A stretch of 64,000 bases of DNA from Caulobacter sp. SL161 (GCF_026672375.1 NZ_JAPPRA010000001.1:2418001-2482000); one strand, 5' to 3'; counted from the first letter of the stretch, positions 30,030 through 39,821 are shown. The notes: generated from the sequence alone by a model not told the origin. Translations and numbers: made by a program.

Positions 30030-31414
30030 GCGCCGACGTTCTTGTGGTGGATGACGAGGCCGACATTCGGGATCTCGTCGCCGGCATCCTGGAGGATGAA
30101 GGCTACGCTGTGCGCACGGCCGCCGACTCTGACCAGGCCCTGGCCGCGATCCGGGCGCGCAAGCCCGCTTTGCTGGTGCTGGATATCTGGATGCAGGGCG
30201 GCGGCATGGACGGGCTTGAGCTGCTCGACATGGTCAAGGCGCTGGACGCGGATCTGCCGGTCATCATGATCTCGGGCCACGGCAACATCGAGACGGCCGT
30301 CAGCGCCATCAAGCGCGGCGCATACGAGTTTCTCGAAAAGCCGTTCAAGTCGGACCGGCTTTTGCTGATTGTCGAGCGCGCCCTCGAGGCGGCGGGGCTT
30401 CGCCGGGAGAACCGTCGGCTTCGTGCGCAGACCCTGTCTCCGGACGGCCTTATCGGCAAATCGGCCCCGGCCCAGGCTCTGCGGCAGCTGATCCTGAAGG
30501 TGGCCCCCGCCAACAGTCGCGTTCTGGTCTCCGGTCCGCCCGGCGCGGGCAAGGAACTCGTCGCGCGGCTGATCCATGGAGCGAGCACGCGCGCCCGTCA
30601 GGAGTTTGTGGCGGTCAGCGCCGCCGGCATGGCGCCCGAACGCCTGGACGTCGAGTTGTTTGGCGAGGAAGGCGAGGGCGGCCGCCCCCGCAAGATCGGC
30701 GTGTTTGAGCGGGCTCACGGCGGGACTTTGTATCTCGACGAGGTCGCCGACATGCCGCGCGAGACCCAGGGCCGTATCTTGCGGGTTCTGGTGGAGCAGC
30801 GCTTCCGCCGGGTGGGCGGCGACAATGACGTTCAGGTGGATGTGCGCGTCATTTCGTCCAGTTCGCGTGACTTGCGTGACGAGATCGCCGCCGGGCGGTT
30901 CCGTGAGGATCTCTTCCACCGGCTGAATGTCGTGCCCGTGCGCGTTCCGGGTCTGGCCGAGCGGCGTGAGGACATTCCGGAACTGATCAACTACTTCGTC
31001 GAGCGCATCAGCGAGGCGACGGGTCTGGCGCGCCGGCGCCTCGGTGAGGATGCTCTGGCGACGCTTCAGGTCCAAGCATGGCCCGGCAATGTTCGCCAGC
31101 TTCGCAACAACGTTGAGCGCATGCTGATCCTGGCGTCGGGCGAGCCCGGCGACGTGATCACGGCCGAAATGCTGTCAGGCGCCGAGCAGCCCAGCGCGGG
31201 CAACGCCGGCGCGATCGGGGCGGAGCGGATCATCGCCCTGCCGCTGCGCGAGGCGCGCGAGCTGTTCGAGCGCGAGTACCTCAACGCCCAGATCCTGAGG
31301 TTCGGCGGCAATATCTCGCGGACGGCGAACTTCATCGGCATGGAGCGGTCCGCCCTGCACCGTAAGTTGAAGTCCCTGGGCGTTTCCGGCGCTCGGGGCG
31401 ATGAGGAAGAGTAG
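30026..31414 (+). CDS. ntrX: Response regulator NtrX, GAFTGA loop missing
   Basis: A 462-residue NtrC-type regulator: a receiver with Asp53 (LVLDIWMQGG), an AAA+ domain with Walker A GPPGAGKE (residues 170-177) and Walker B TLYLDEVADMP, and a C-terminal helix-turn-helix (GNISRTANFIGMERSALHRKLKSLG). The stretch after ELFG is EEGEGGRPRKIGVFERAHGG, so the sigma-54-contacting GAFTGA motif is absent. Walker A has P and A in place of the usual ES and T. It is therefore likely to act at sigma-70 promoters. The stop codon abuts the ATG of the aminotransferase gene. Confidence 0.94.
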   Translation: MSADVLVVDDEADIRDLVAGILEDEGYAVRTAADSDQALAAIRARKPALLVLDIWMQGGGMDGLELLDMVKALDADLPVIMISGHGNIETAVSAIKRGAYEFLEKPFKSDRLLLIVERALEAAGLRRENRRLRAQTLSPDGLIGKSAPAQALRQLILKVAPANSRVLVSGPPGAGKELVARLIHGASTRARQEFVAVSAAGMAPERLDVELFGEEGEGGRPRKIGVFERAHGGTLYLDEVADMPRETQGRILRVLVEQRFRRVGGDNDVQVDVRVISSSSRDLRDEIAAGRFREDLFHRLNVVPVRVPGLAERREDIPELINYFVERISEATGLARRRLGEDALATLQVQAWPGNVRQLRNNVERMLILASGEPGDVITAEMLSGAEQPSAGNAGAIGAERIIALPLREARELFEREYLNAQILRFGGNISRTANFIGMERSALHRKLKSLGVSGARGDEEE

Positions 31415-32278
31415 ATGTCGCGTTTCGCCTATGTGAATGGCCGGTTTGTTCGCCACGGCGAGGCGGCGGTGCATATCGAGGATCGCGGCTATCAGCTGGC
31501 CGACGGCGTGTACGAGGTCTGGGCGGTATTCGACGGCAAGCTGGCGGACGCCGAAGGGCACTTCGCCCGCCTGTGGCGCAGTCTTGATGAGCTGCGTATC
31601 GCCCATCCGATGAGCGAGGCCGCCCTGACGATGGTCCTGCGCGAGGCGGTGCGGCGCAACAAGGTGCGTGAAGGGCTTTGCTATCTGCAGGTGACGCGGG
31701 GCGTGGCGCGGCGAGATCACGCCTTCCCGAACCCAGCGGTCCTTCCGTCAGTGGTGGTGACCGCGCGGTCGCTGGACCGTGCGGCCAGCGAGGCCAAGGC
31801 GGCTCAGGGCGCTTCTGTGATCTCGGTTCAGGAAAACCGCTGGGGCCGCTGTGACATCAAGTCGATCGGCCTGCTGCCCAACGCCCTGGCCAAGCAGGCC
31901 GCTCGTGAGCGCGGCGCGATCGAGGCGTGGTTTGTCGACGACATGGGCCTGGTCACCGAGGGCGCGTCGTCGAACGCCTGGATCGTCGATGCCGAGGGAG
32001 CCCTGCGGACCCGCGACACCAACGCCAACATCTTGCGCGGCGTGACCCGCTATACGCTGCTGGACGTGATCCGCGAGAGCGGCATGGTGATCAACGAAAA
32101 GCCCTTCACCATCGCCGAGGCCCAGGCCGCCCGTGAGGCTTTCATCACCGGCGCGGGCTCTCTGGTGACCCCGATCGTTCAGGTGGACGGCGTGCAACTG
32201 GGCGACGGAAAGCCGGGCCCGGTGGCGAAAAGGCTGCGGGCTCTCTATATCGAACGGGCGCGCCAGAAAGCTGTCTGA
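31415..32278 (+). CDS. D-amino acid aminotransferase (class IV)
   Basis: A 287-residue class IV PLP enzyme. Opening residues RFAYVNGRFVRHGEAAVHIEDRGYQLADGVYEV show the conserved fold-type IV start. The PLP lysine lies in CDIKSIGLLPNALAKQ (K in the DIKS motif), and EGASSNAWIVD plus TGAGSLVTPI bind the cofactor phosphate. The family makes D-alanine or D-glutamate by transamination; branched-chain or aminodeoxychorismate activity cannot be ruled out. It begins directly after the ntrX stop codon, so it is the last gene of the dusB-ntr operon. Confidence 0.85.
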   Translation: MSRFAYVNGRFVRHGEAAVHIEDRGYQLADGVYEVWAVFDGKLADAEGHFARLWRSLDELRIAHPMSEAALTMVLREAVRRNKVREGLCYLQVTRGVARRDHAFPNPAVLPSVVVTARSLDRAASEAKAAQGASVISVQENRWGRCDIKSIGLLPNALAKQAARERGAIEAWFVDDMGLVTEGASSNAWIVDAEGALRTRDTNANILRGVTRYTLLDVIRESGMVINEKPFTIAEAQAAREAFITGAGSLVTPIVQVDGVQLGDGKPGPVAKRLRALYIERARQKAV

Positions 32279-32329
32279 CATCGGAACAATCTCCGGGGTT
32301 GGCGGCTTTCGGTCGCAAGGCTGGATGGA

Positions 32330-32366
32330 ATTTTTCGCTGCGGGCGTGTCGCTTTCGGCGAAAAAT
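32330..32366 (+). promoter_or_regulatory. Hairpin in the hfq leader/promoter region
   Basis: Perfect 9-base arms atttttcgc/gcgaaaaat with a 19-base centre, 52 bases after the aminotransferase gene and 70 bases before hfq. It may end the upstream transcript or bind a regulator of hfq. It lacks a following T-run on the plus strand. Confidence 0.5.
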
Positions 32367-32435
32367 CCTCTAGCATGACCTTGTTTGTGTGGGGGGCGTG
32401 TGGCCCTCCGAGAACAATGAGAGGGGAACCCCCGT

Positions 32436-32684
32436 ATGTCCGCCGAAAAGAAGCAAAATCTTCAGGACACCTTCCTGAACAGCGTTCGCAAGTCGAAGAC
32501 GCCGCTCACCATCTTCCTCGTCAATGGCGTCAAGCTGCAGGGCGTGGTCAGCTGGTTCGACAATTTCTGCGTGCTGCTGCGCCGCGACGGCCAGTCGCAA
32601 CTGGTCTACAAGCACGCCATTTCCACCATCATGCCGGCTCAGCCCGTTCAGCTCTATGAGCCGAGCGCCGACGCCGACGACTGA
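32436..32684 (+). CDS. hfq: RNA chaperone Hfq
   Basis: An 82-residue Sm-like protein with Sm1 ([21 protein letters not shown]) and the Sm2 core YKHAIST. The conserved NLQD-type opening appears here as [10 protein letters not shown]. It forms hexamers that help small RNAs pair with messenger RNAs. A ggggaacc ribosome-binding site precedes the ATG. hflX follows 12 bases after the stop codon, the classic hfq-hflX pairing. Confidence 0.97.
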   Translation: MSAEKKQNLQDTFLNSVRKSKTPLTIFLVNGVKLQGVVSWFDNFCVLLRRDGQSQLVYKHAISTIMPAQPVQLYEPSADADD

Positions 32685-32696
32685 CCCTAGAGCCGT

Positions 32697-34043
32697 TTGT
32701 CCAAATCCAGTTCCAAGTCGATTGACCACGCCGCGCCGATCCTGAAGGCGCTCGTGATCCATCCCGCACGCCCTCTGCGGGGCCAGGCCGCCCTCGAAGC
32801 CCGGGATCCCAACGCCCGGCTCGAGGAGGCCGTCGGCCTTGCGGTGGCGCTTGATCTCAACGTCGTCGAGGCGCTGGTCGCGCCTCTGCGCGTCGTCACG
32901 CCCGCCACCTTGTTTGGCAAGGGCAAGGTTGAGGAGTTCGCCTCCATCTGCGAGGTCGAGCACATCGATGTCGCCGTCTTCGACGACCAACTGACGCCGA
33001 TCCAGCAGCGCAACCTCGAGAAGGCGCTGGAGGTGAAGGTCGTCGACCGCACAGGCCTGATCCTCGAGATCTTCGCGCGCCGGGCCCGGACTCGCGAGGG
33101 CCGTCTGCAGGTCGAGCTGGCCCGGCTCGATTATGAGCGCTCGCGCCTCGTGCGGACCTGGACCCACCTGGAACGCCAGCGCGGCGGCACCGGCTCGACC
33201 GGCGGCCCGGGCGAAACCCAGATCGAAATCGACCGCCGCCTGATCGCCGGCACGATCCTCAAGCTCAAGAAGGAGCTGGAGGAGGTTCGGCGAACGCGCA
33301 CGCTTCACCGCAGCGCCCGCAAAAAGGTTCCGTATCCGACCGTTGCGCTGGTCGGCTACACGAACGCGGGCAAGTCCACGCTGTTCAATCGCCTGACCGA
33401 GGCCGAGGTGCTGGCCAAGGACATGCTGTTCGCCACGCTGGATCCGACCCTGAGGACCGTGAAGCTGCCGGACGGCCGCCCGGCGATCATGTCCGATACC
33501 GTGGGCTTCATCTCCGACCTGCCGCACGAGCTGGTCGAGGCCTTCCGCGCCACCCTTGAGGAGGTGCAGGAGGCCGACGTCGTTCTGCACGTTCGCGACG
33601 TCGCCAATCCCGACAGCGAGGCGCAGGCTCGCGACGTTGAAACGGTGCTCTCCGAACTGGGCGTCACGTTCGACGAGGGCAAAACCGTCGTCGAGGTCTG
33701 GAACAAGGTTGACCTGCTGTCGGAAGACGATCGCGAGATCGTCGAGGGGCAGGCGCGTCGGAACGAGGCCTCGGCGGTTTCGGCGGTCACGGGCGAGGGC
33801 TGCGAAGCCCTGCTGCGCCGGATCGCGGGCCTCATTGATGACTCGCCTCCCGTTGAGGTGAGTCTCGCCGCGCACGACGGGCAGGCCCTGGCCTGGATCT
33901 ATCGCAACGGCCGCGTGCTCAGCCGCTATGACGGCCCAGGCGGGGAGGTGACCTTGGTCGCCCGCCTCGACGCCCAGGCCCTGGGGCGGTTCGAGCGCCA
34001 GTTTCCGGGCGCGCAGGTCAGCGCGGCTGTGAAGTCGTTATAG
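32697..34043 (+). CDS. hflX: GTPase HflX
   Basis: A 448-residue GTPase with an N-terminal HflX domain (LDLNVVEALVAPLRVVTPATLFGKGKVEE), a glycine-rich linker (RQRGGTGSTGGPGETQIE), and a G domain: G1 LVGYTNAGKSTLFN, G3 DTVGFISDLP and G4 NKVD. It binds 50S subunits and splits stalled or heat-damaged ribosomes. The start is probably TTG at 32697, 12 bases after hfq, with only a weak ribosome-binding site, suggesting translational coupling. Its 3' end overlaps rpiB on the other strand by 26 bases. Confidence 0.93.
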   Translation: MSKSSSKSIDHAAPILKALVIHPARPLRGQAALEARDPNARLEEAVGLAVALDLNVVEALVAPLRVVTPATLFGKGKVEEFASICEVEHIDVAVFDDQLTPIQQRNLEKALEVKVVDRTGLILEIFARRARTREGRLQVELARLDYERSRLVRTWTHLERQRGGTGSTGGPGETQIEIDRRLIAGTILKLKKELEEVRRTRTLHRSARKKVPYPTVALVGYTNAGKSTLFNRLTEAEVLAKDMLFATLDPTLRTVKLPDGRPAIMSDTVGFISDLPHELVEAFRATLEEVQEADVVLHVRDVANPDSEAQARDVETVLSELGVTFDEGKTVVEVWNKVDLLSEDDREIVEGQARRNEASAVSAVTGEGCEALLRRIAGLIDDSPPVEVSLAAHDGQALAWIYRNGRVLSRYDGPGGEVTLVARLDAQALGRFERQFPGAQVSAAVKSL

Positions 34044-34482
34044 CGGCAGGCGGGACTCCGAGTTTCTCGACCCTCAGGGCGTGACGACCATGCGCGAAAT
34101 CGGTCGCTAGAAACGCTTCTAAGCAAACCTTGGCCATGTCGATCTCGACAAGGCGCGCCCCCATAGCGATGACGTTGGCGTCGTTATGCTCTCGGCTCAG
34201 GCGCGCGGCGACCGGATCGCTGACCAAGGCGCACCGGCACCCGGGATGCCGGTTGACGGCGATCGAGATGCCGATGCCCGACCCGCAAAGCGCGACGCCA
34301 TATTCTGATCGACCGCCGGCGATGTGCTCGGCCAGGCCATAGCCGTAGTCTGGATAGTCGACTTGCTCGCCCTCGCGGCTCCCGAGGTCGGTCACCTCAT
34401 GGCCACCGGCCTCAAGCCACGTCGCCAGCTTCGCCTTTAGCTCAAGGCCGGCGTGGTCCGAAGTGATGGCGATCCGCGCCAT
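34018..34482 (-). CDS. rpiB: Ribose-5-phosphate isomerase B
   Basis: A 154-residue RpiB-family protein. It starts MARIAITSDHAGLELKAKLA and contains GVALCGSGIGISIAVNRHPG (catalytic Cys in LCGSGIG) and REHNDANVIAMGAR. It interconverts ribose-5-phosphate and ribulose-5-phosphate. Its ATG overlaps the mazG stop codon by 1 base (TGATG). The last nine codons overlap the end of hflX, so the RpiB tail (TTSQPR) is constrained by both genes. Confidence 0.92.
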   Translation of the reverse strand: MARIAITSDHAGLELKAKLATWLEAGGHEVTDLGSREGEQVDYPDYGYGLAEHIAGGRSEYGVALCGSGIGISIAVNRHPGCRCALVSDPVAARLSREHNDANVIAMGARLVEIDMAKVCLEAFLATDFAHGRHALRVEKLGVPPAAITTSQPR

Positions 34483-35309
34483 CAGCGCTCTTTCTCCGCA
34501 GCTTTGGCGTCGTTCCAGAGCCCGTCCATTTCGACGAGATCTGACTGATCGGGCGTCTTGCCGCGCTTGGCCAGTTCGGTCTCGACGAAGCCGAAGCGGC
34601 GCGTGAACTTGGCGTTGGTGGCACGCAGGGCGTCCTCGGGATCGACGTCCAGCTTGCGGGCGAGGTTGGCGCAGACGAACAGGATGTCGCCCAGTTCCTC
34701 GCGCGCCTTGGCCAGATCGCCGGCTGCGATTTCGACGGCGATCTCGTCGGTCTCCTCCCGCAGCTTGTCGAGCACTTCATGGGCCGTCGGCCAGTCGAAG
34801 CCGACGCGGGCGGCGCGCTTGGTCAGTTTCACCGCGCGTGTGAGGGCGGGCAGGCCGGTCGGCACGTCGTCCAGCACGCCCGTCTTGGCCTTGGCCTGGC
34901 GCTCCTGCGCCTTCAACTGCTCCCAACCGGCGACCTGGTCCGAGAGGGTCTCATAGGCGTGATCGCCGAACACGTGCGGGTGGCGGCGGATCATCTTGTC
35001 GGAGATGGCGCGGGCCACGTCCGCGATATCGAAGGCCCCTTGCTCCTGCGCCATGCGCGAGTGGAACACGACCTGCAGCAGCAAGTCGCCCAGCTCCTCC
35101 TTCAGGTCCGACAGGTCGCCGCGCTCGATGGCGTCGGCGACCTCATAGGCCTCCTCGACCGTATAGGGCGCGATCGCCGCGAAGGTCTGCTCCAGGTCCC
35201 ACGGGCAGCCGCCCTCAGGGTCCCGCAGCTTCGCCATGATCTCGATCAGCGCGAACAGCGGGTGCTGGTCGTCACTCGGCGGGGCCAAGGGCGGCGTTTG
35301 AGGGGACAT
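34482..35309 (-). CDS. mazG: Nucleoside triphosphate pyrophosphohydrolase MazG
   Basis: A 275-residue two-domain MazG. The first domain contains LRDPEGGCPWDLEQTF and EEAYEVADAI EELGDLLLQVVFH (spacing added) with the metal-binding EExxE/ExxD pattern; the second repeats RVGFDWPTAHEVLDKLREE and EELGDILFVCANLARK. It hydrolyses NTPs and dNTPs to monophosphates and lowers ppGpp in E. coli. Start at 35309 follows aggggac-like sequence on the minus strand; the frame extending to 35369 lies within the transporter gene and is not MazG-like. It overlaps the upstream transporter gene by 38 bases, so the two are co-transcribed. Confidence 0.93.
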   Translation of the reverse strand: MSPQTPPLAPPSDDQHPLFALIEIMAKLRDPEGGCPWDLEQTFAAIAPYTVEEAYEVADAIERGDLSDLKEELGDLLLQVVFHSRMAQEQGAFDIADVARAISDKMIRRHPHVFGDHAYETLSDQVAGWEQLKAQERQAKAKTGVLDDVPTGLPALTRAVKLTKRAARVGFDWPTAHEVLDKLREETDEIAVEIAAGDLAKAREELGDILFVCANLARKLDVDPEDALRATNAKFTRRFGFVETELAKRGKTPDQSDLVEMDGLWNDAKAAEKER

Positions 35310-36684
35310 GCGAATCCGACGGGGCTGAGGACTTGGAGGCGTCCGCCGCCGCCGCATCCCGCGCCGCAAGCTGGCGCTGGATTTCGGCGAGACGGGTCGC
35401 GTCCAGCGGATAGCGCATCATGATCGCGGCGACCACCAGTCCCAGCGCGGCCGGCGCGATCGCGTACATGCCGATCAGGGCCGCGTCGCCTTCGGGCGTG
35501 GACACCTTGGGATCAAAACCCATCCAGCCCAGGGCGATGAACACCGCCACGGCCAGCGCATAGCCCAGTTTCACCGTGCCGGTGACGATGGCGTAGAGCA
35601 GGCCTGTCTTGTCGACGCCGCTCTCCAGACGCTCCTCGTCGCCGATATCGGCCATCATCGAGCGCACCAGCACCGGCGCGGCCGAGTAGGGCAGGCCGGC
35701 CAGCACCAGCAGCAACATGCCCATCACCGAGCTGCCTGCGGGCATGAACACCGCGGCGACCTGGACGAAGGCGTAGACGACGGCGGCGACGACGAGCGCC
35801 TTGTGCTTACCCAGCTTCTTGGCCAGCATCGGCCAGAGCGGCGCGCCGGCCAGGGCGGCCAGGAAATAGACCAGCAGCAGCACGCCGGCCTGGGTCTTGT
35901 CGAAGCCCTTGATCCGCTCGAAGAAGAACAGGAACAGCGTGCCGGCGATGCCGGGGGCGAGGCCCATCAGAAGGTCGGCGAACAGCAGACGCTGCACCGA
36001 GGGGCGCATCAGCAGTCGCCAGTATTGCGCCAGGCCGGTCTTGCCGTGCTGGGGCGGGGCCGCCGGCTCCTTCACGGTCATGACGGCGAGCAGCACCGTG
36101 ATCGGCAGCAGGATGACGATGAACCAGCCCATGGCCCGAACGCTGTCGATATGGTCGCCCTTGAGCACGCCGGTGATGAAGGGCGGCAGGCACAGCACCA
36201 GGATCATCCCGACGACATTGGCGCCCTGCCACCAGCCATAGATGCGCGAGCGTTGCTGATAGTCGCTGGACAGCACCGCGCCCCAGGCGGTTTGGGACAG
36301 CACGACGATCGAATAGCCAGCGTACAGCACCGACAGCCAGAACCAGAGGTACAGCGACCCCACGCCAGGCTTGGCCATGAACAACGCATAGCAGCCTACG
36401 GTCAGAATCGGCGCGCCGATCAGCATCCACGGACGGAAACGGCCCATCCGCATGCGGGTTCGATCCAGCAGGCCGCCGAAGAGCGGGTCGAACAGGATGT
36501 CGATCAACTTGACGATCAGGAACGCCGAACCGACCACGGTCAGCGAGAGACCCAGGGAATTGATGTAGTATTCGGGCAGATAGACCACGAGCGGCAGGCC
36601 CATGGCTGCGACCGGAATACAGGGCGCGGCGAACGCCGCCAGCGTCCACGATGACGCCTTTTGAGGAGACTGGGCCTCGGACAT
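35272..36684 (-). CDS. GPH-family (MelB-like) sugar:cation symporter
   Basis: A 470-residue major facilitator protein with 12 predicted hydrophobic helices. Motifs typical of the glycoside-pentoside-hexuronide family are LIDILFDPLFGGLLDRTRMRMGRFRPWMLIGAP (between helices 2 and 3) and the repeated pattern in the second half. It probably imports a glycoside with a cation; the sugar is unknown. Start at 36684 (MSEAQSPQ). The open frame extends to 37032, but that part runs through the duplicated 390-base element and its codons match that element, not a transporter. It is upstream of and overlapping mazG. Confidence 0.85.
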   Translation of the reverse strand: MSEAQSPQKASSWTLAAFAAPCIPVAAMGLPLVVYLPEYYINSLGLSLTVVGSAFLIVKLIDILFDPLFGGLLDRTRMRMGRFRPWMLIGAPILTVGCYALFMAKPGVGSLYLWFWLSVLYAGYSIVVLSQTAWGAVLSSDYQQRSRIYGWWQGANVVGMILVLCLPPFITGVLKGDHIDSVRAMGWFIVILLPITVLLAVMTVKEPAAPPQHGKTGLAQYWRLLMRPSVQRLLFADLLMGLAPGIAGTLFLFFFERIKGFDKTQAGVLLLVYFLAALAGAPLWPMLAKKLGKHKALVVAAVVYAFVQVAAVFMPAGSSVMGMLLLVLAGLPYSAAPVLVRSMMADIGDEERLESGVDKTGLLYAIVTGTVKLGYALAVAVFIALGWMGFDPKVSTPEGDAALIGMYAIAPAALGLVVAAIMMRYPLDATRLAEIQRQLAARDAAAADASKSSAPSDSHVPSNAALGPAE

Positions 36685-36777
36685 ACTCAAACTTCTCCCC
36701 GCGCCGTTGATCGCGCTTTCAAACGAGTGTGCGAGGAATATCCGGCCAGCGCTAGCCTGTTCCTCGATATGAGCACG

Positions 36778-37168
36778 ACGCCGCCGCTTCACGCGGCCGG
36801 CCGCTGAAGGTCTGGAAAGGGACGCGGAGCGCCGGACGTTCGTCCGGAGTGTGAGTTTGTAGATACCGTTTCGACGAAGCCCGACGCTCCGCGCAGCCGT
36901 TATTCGCCAGCGTCCCGTCAGGTGGCCCTGTTCAGGCCTTACCGGGACCCGAGCCCCTGGTTTCCCAGACGCCCGACGGTCGAGGAGGACGAGCCAATCC
37001 AGGCTAAGACACATCCCTTTGCCCTCAACCACGCCGACGGCGGGCGGGTGAGCCCAGCAAGCTCAGCCCCGGACCGTTCGAGTATCCCCCTCGAACCTGT
37101 CCCCGCTCGACCGCCCCCCGCCGCCACGATGGTCGCTGGCCATGCGCCCTTTCCTCGCGACGAGGTGG
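36778..37168. repeat. 390-base inverted duplicate element, copy B
   Basis: Reverse-complement counterpart of 3033-3424. The GAAA-capped hairpin is kept: the one base difference within it turns a C-G pair into a T-G wobble. The ccggac/gtccgg stem and the 9-base cgcggagcg/cgctccgcg closing stem are also kept, while loops differ. It ends 93 bases upstream of the transporter start. A further 180 bases, to about 37350, hold no gene. Confidence 0.8.
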
Positions 37169-37357
37169 GATCATTGTGCGGGTGGTTTGGCGGGAGATGC
37201 GTCGATTCTGGATGACCCCGTCGGTTGGCGGGCTAAGGCGTTGATTGTGTTGGGACGGGGAGGCGACGATCCCCGTGCGACGCCGGGGATTGGGGTGTCC
37301 AGAGCGCATGTTCTGAAGCGGACGTCGCCAATGTCGGTGAAGGGGGTGAGGAGACCA

Positions 37358-37384
37358 GATCCTCCCCCTCTTGGGGGAGGATTT
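37358..37384. terminator. Palindromic terminator-like hairpin before the cobalamin riboswitch
   Basis: Arms atcctcccc/ggggaggat with a short ctctt-type loop, followed by tttt on the plus strand. It could insulate the riboswitch from plus-strand transcription, or be one more intergenic palindrome. A smaller palindrome (atcccc...ggggat) lies at about 37269-37290. Confidence 0.5.
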
Positions 37385-37490
37385 TCAACCGTCCGCAACG
37401 GGTCGTGAACCGTACCCAGGCCCGAGCCCCAAACCCGTTACCCAACCTCCACATTGACCGTGTGCGGCGCCGCATGTAGCTCTGGCCACG

Positions 37491-37660
37491 CGTCAGGCTC
37501 CTCGAAAGAGGATTAAAAGGGAACGAGGTTGAAGACCTCGGCTGCCCCCGCAACTGTAAGCGGCGAGCTTCGCGTCATATGCCACTGGGCCCGCAAGGGC
37601 CTGGGAAGGCGACGCCCAGAAGCATTGACCCGTGAGCCAGGAGACCTGCCCGGCGCAGTC
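37491..37660 (+). promoter_or_regulatory. Cobalamin riboswitch
   Basis: The expected elements occur in order: an early stem near gtcaggctcctcgaaagagg, the a-rich turn attaaaaggga, the core ctgcccccgcaactgtaagc, the B12 box gccactg at 37581-37587, then gcctgggaaggcgacgccca, and the closing gtgagccaggagacctgccc. Its end is about 145 bases before the btuB ATG; that stretch has a further hairpin, aggccgc/gcggcct at 37721-37737, which may be part of the expression platform. Binding of adenosylcobalamin should lower btuB expression when the vitamin is abundant. Confidence 0.93.
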
Positions 37661-37803
37661 GTTCATCGCTCGGCCGGGGTGCGCCGAACGAACGGGATTT
37701 CCCGAGAAACGACAGTCAACAGGCCGCGCGGCGGCCTGAGCGTTCGCGTCTTCGCGGGCGCTTTGGATGTCGCGTGGGTCGTTCATAACGGGAAGACTGT
37801 ATT

Positions 37804-39756
37804 ATGATCCGAGCCCTCTTGAGCTCCACCGCCCTGGCCACCGCGCTGCTGGCCGCTCCGGCCCTCGCCGATGACCAGAAGGCCCCTGAAGCCGACGTCG
37901 CCGGCGCGGTCGGCGCCAATGGCGTCGCCGAACTGGTGGTCACCGCCACCCGCACCGTTCAGCCGATCGAGAAGGTCGGCGCTGCGGTGACCGTCCTGAC
38001 CCAGCCCGCGATCGAGGCCAGCCAGGCGATCTCGGTCACCGAACTGCTGGCCCAGACGCCCAGCGTGACCTTCGCCCGCAACGGCGGCGTCGGCACGGCG
38101 ACCAGTCTGTATATCCGCGGCGCCGAGAGCCATCACACCGTCGTGCTGATCGACGGCGTCAAGCTGAACGATCCCTCGTCAATCCAGGGCGGCTTCAACA
38201 GCGGCAACCTGCTGGTCGGCGACATCTCGCGCATCGAAGTGCTCCGCGGCGCGCAATCCACCCTCTGGGGCAGCCAGGCGATCGGCGGCGTCGTCAACAT
38301 CGTCACGGCTGAGCCGACCACGCCGTTCACCAGCTCACTGTCGGCCGAGGCCGGCGCGCGCAAGACGGGCTATCTGCGCGGCGCCGTCGGCGGCGCGTCG
38401 GACAAGGTCACCTGGCGCGTCGCGGGCGGCTACTACACCACCGACGGCTTCTCCTCGTACAAGCTGGGCAAGGAGAAGGACGGCTACCAGAACACGGGCC
38501 TGTCGGGCCGCCTGCGGGTGAAGCTTACCGACGCGGTCTCGGTCGAGACCCGGGCGGTCTATTCGCGCGGCAAGAACGACTTCGACGGCTTCAACACCGA
38601 CAGCCCCGAGTTTGGTCGCACCAAAGAGCTGGTGGTCTATCAAGGCCTGAACGCCGCCTTGCTGGACGGTCGCTGGAACAACCGCGTCGGCTTCGCCTAC
38701 ACCGACACCGACCGCCAGAACTACAACCCCGCCCGCGCCGCCGTGCCGATGACCTTCGACGCCGCCGGCAAGAACAAGCGCTGGGAGTATCAGGGCGTCT
38801 TCGCCATCACCGAGACCTGGACCGCCACCTTCGGCGCCGAGAGCGAGCGCTCGCGCATGCGCACCCGCTCGCCGTCGGTCGCCAATCCGAACGTGGCGTT
38901 CCGGACCGGCAAGATCAGCGCCGACAGCCTGTATGGCCAACTGCAGGCCGAGATCGCGCCGGGCCTGACCGTGACCGGCGGTCTGCGCTACGAGGACCAC
39001 GACGCCTACGGCGCCCACACGCTGGGCCAGGTCGGCGCGGCCTGGGCGCTGAACGATAACGCGACGGTGCTGCGCGCCGGCTACAGCCAAGGCTTCCGCG
39101 CGCCGGGCCTCTATGAGCTGTTCAGCGAGTACGGCAACGCCGCGCTCTCGCCCGAAGAGTTCGACAGCTGGGAAGCCGGGGTCGAGCAGCGCTTCCTCGA
39201 TGGCAAGGTCCGCGCCTCGGCCACGGTCTTCCATCGCGAGGCCGACAACGAGATCCGCTTCTTCTCGTGTTCGTTCGGCGCGACCGACACGATGTGCGCG
39301 CCGGGCGGGATCTTCCGCTTCGGCTACTACCGCAACCTGCAGAAGACCAAGGCGCAAGGCCTGGAGCTGATCGCCGAGGCGCGCCCGACCGAGCGTCTGA
39401 CGTTCACCGGGAACTACACCTATACCGAGGCCGAGCTTGCCGCGGGCGCCAATGCCGGCAAGCAGCTGTCGCGTCGCCCGAAGGACCTCGCCAACCTGTC
39501 GGCGACCTATCGCTGGCCGGTCGGGCTCTCGACCACGGTAGCGGTGCGCTATGTGGGCAAGACCTACAATAACGAGACCAACACCGTACCGGTGTCGGAC
39601 TATGCGACGGTGGATCTGCGGGCGTCCTATCCGATCAGCGAGACCCTGGAGGTCTATGGTCGGGTCGAGAACGCCTTGGACAAGGACTATCAGACCATCC
39701 TGAACTACGGCACGCCGGGCCGAGGCGCGTTCCTGGGTCTGCGGGCGCGCTTCTAA
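37804..39756 (+). CDS. btuB: TonB-dependent vitamin B12 receptor (BtuB-like)
   Basis: A 650-residue outer-membrane receptor. It has a signal peptide (about residues 1-22, ending ALADD), a likely TonB box near AELVVTATR, a plug domain ([54 protein letters not shown]), and a beta barrel ending with aromatic LGLRARF. The BtuB assignment rests on the cobalamin riboswitch upstream and the BtuB-like plug. It takes up cobalamin or precursors using TonB and proton-motive force. The cobyric acid synthase gene follows 65 bases downstream. Confidence 0.88.
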   Translation: MIRALLSSTALATALLAAPALADDQKAPEADVAGAVGANGVAELVVTATRTVQPIEKVGAAVTVLTQPAIEASQAISVTELLAQTPSVTFARNGGVGTATSLYIRGAESHHTVVLIDGVKLNDPSSIQGGFNSGNLLVGDISRIEVLRGAQSTLWGSQAIGGVVNIVTAEPTTPFTSSLSAEAGARKTGYLRGAVGGASDKVTWRVAGGYYTTDGFSSYKLGKEKDGYQNTGLSGRLRVKLTDAVSVETRAVYSRGKNDFDGFNTDSPEFGRTKELVVYQGLNAALLDGRWNNRVGFAYTDTDRQNYNPARAAVPMTFDAAGKNKRWEYQGVFAITETWTATFGAESERSRMRTRSPSVANPNVAFRTGKISADSLYGQLQAEIAPGLTVTGGLRYEDHDAYGAHTLGQVGAAWALNDNATVLRAGYSQGFRAPGLYELFSEYGNAALSPEEFDSWEAGVEQRFLDGKVRASATVFHREADNEIRFFSCSFGATDTMCAPGGIFRFGYYRNLQKTKAQGLELIAEARPTERLTFTGNYTYTEAELAAGANAGKQLSRRPKDLANLSATYRWPVGLSTTVAVRYVGKTYNNETNTVPVSDYATVDLRASYPISETLEVYGRVENALDKDYQTILNYGTPGRGAFLGLRARF

Positions 39757-39821
39757 GGCGGGCAGGGGCGGGGGACTGTGTTCCTCGCCCCCGGCCACCT
39801 TGTCTTGGAGGAGACCAGCGC

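Noticed and set aside
36685..37032. N-terminal extension of the GPH symporter
   Set aside because: The added residues are encoded by the duplicated element and are the same as an orphan frame in copy A, so they do not belong to the transporter.
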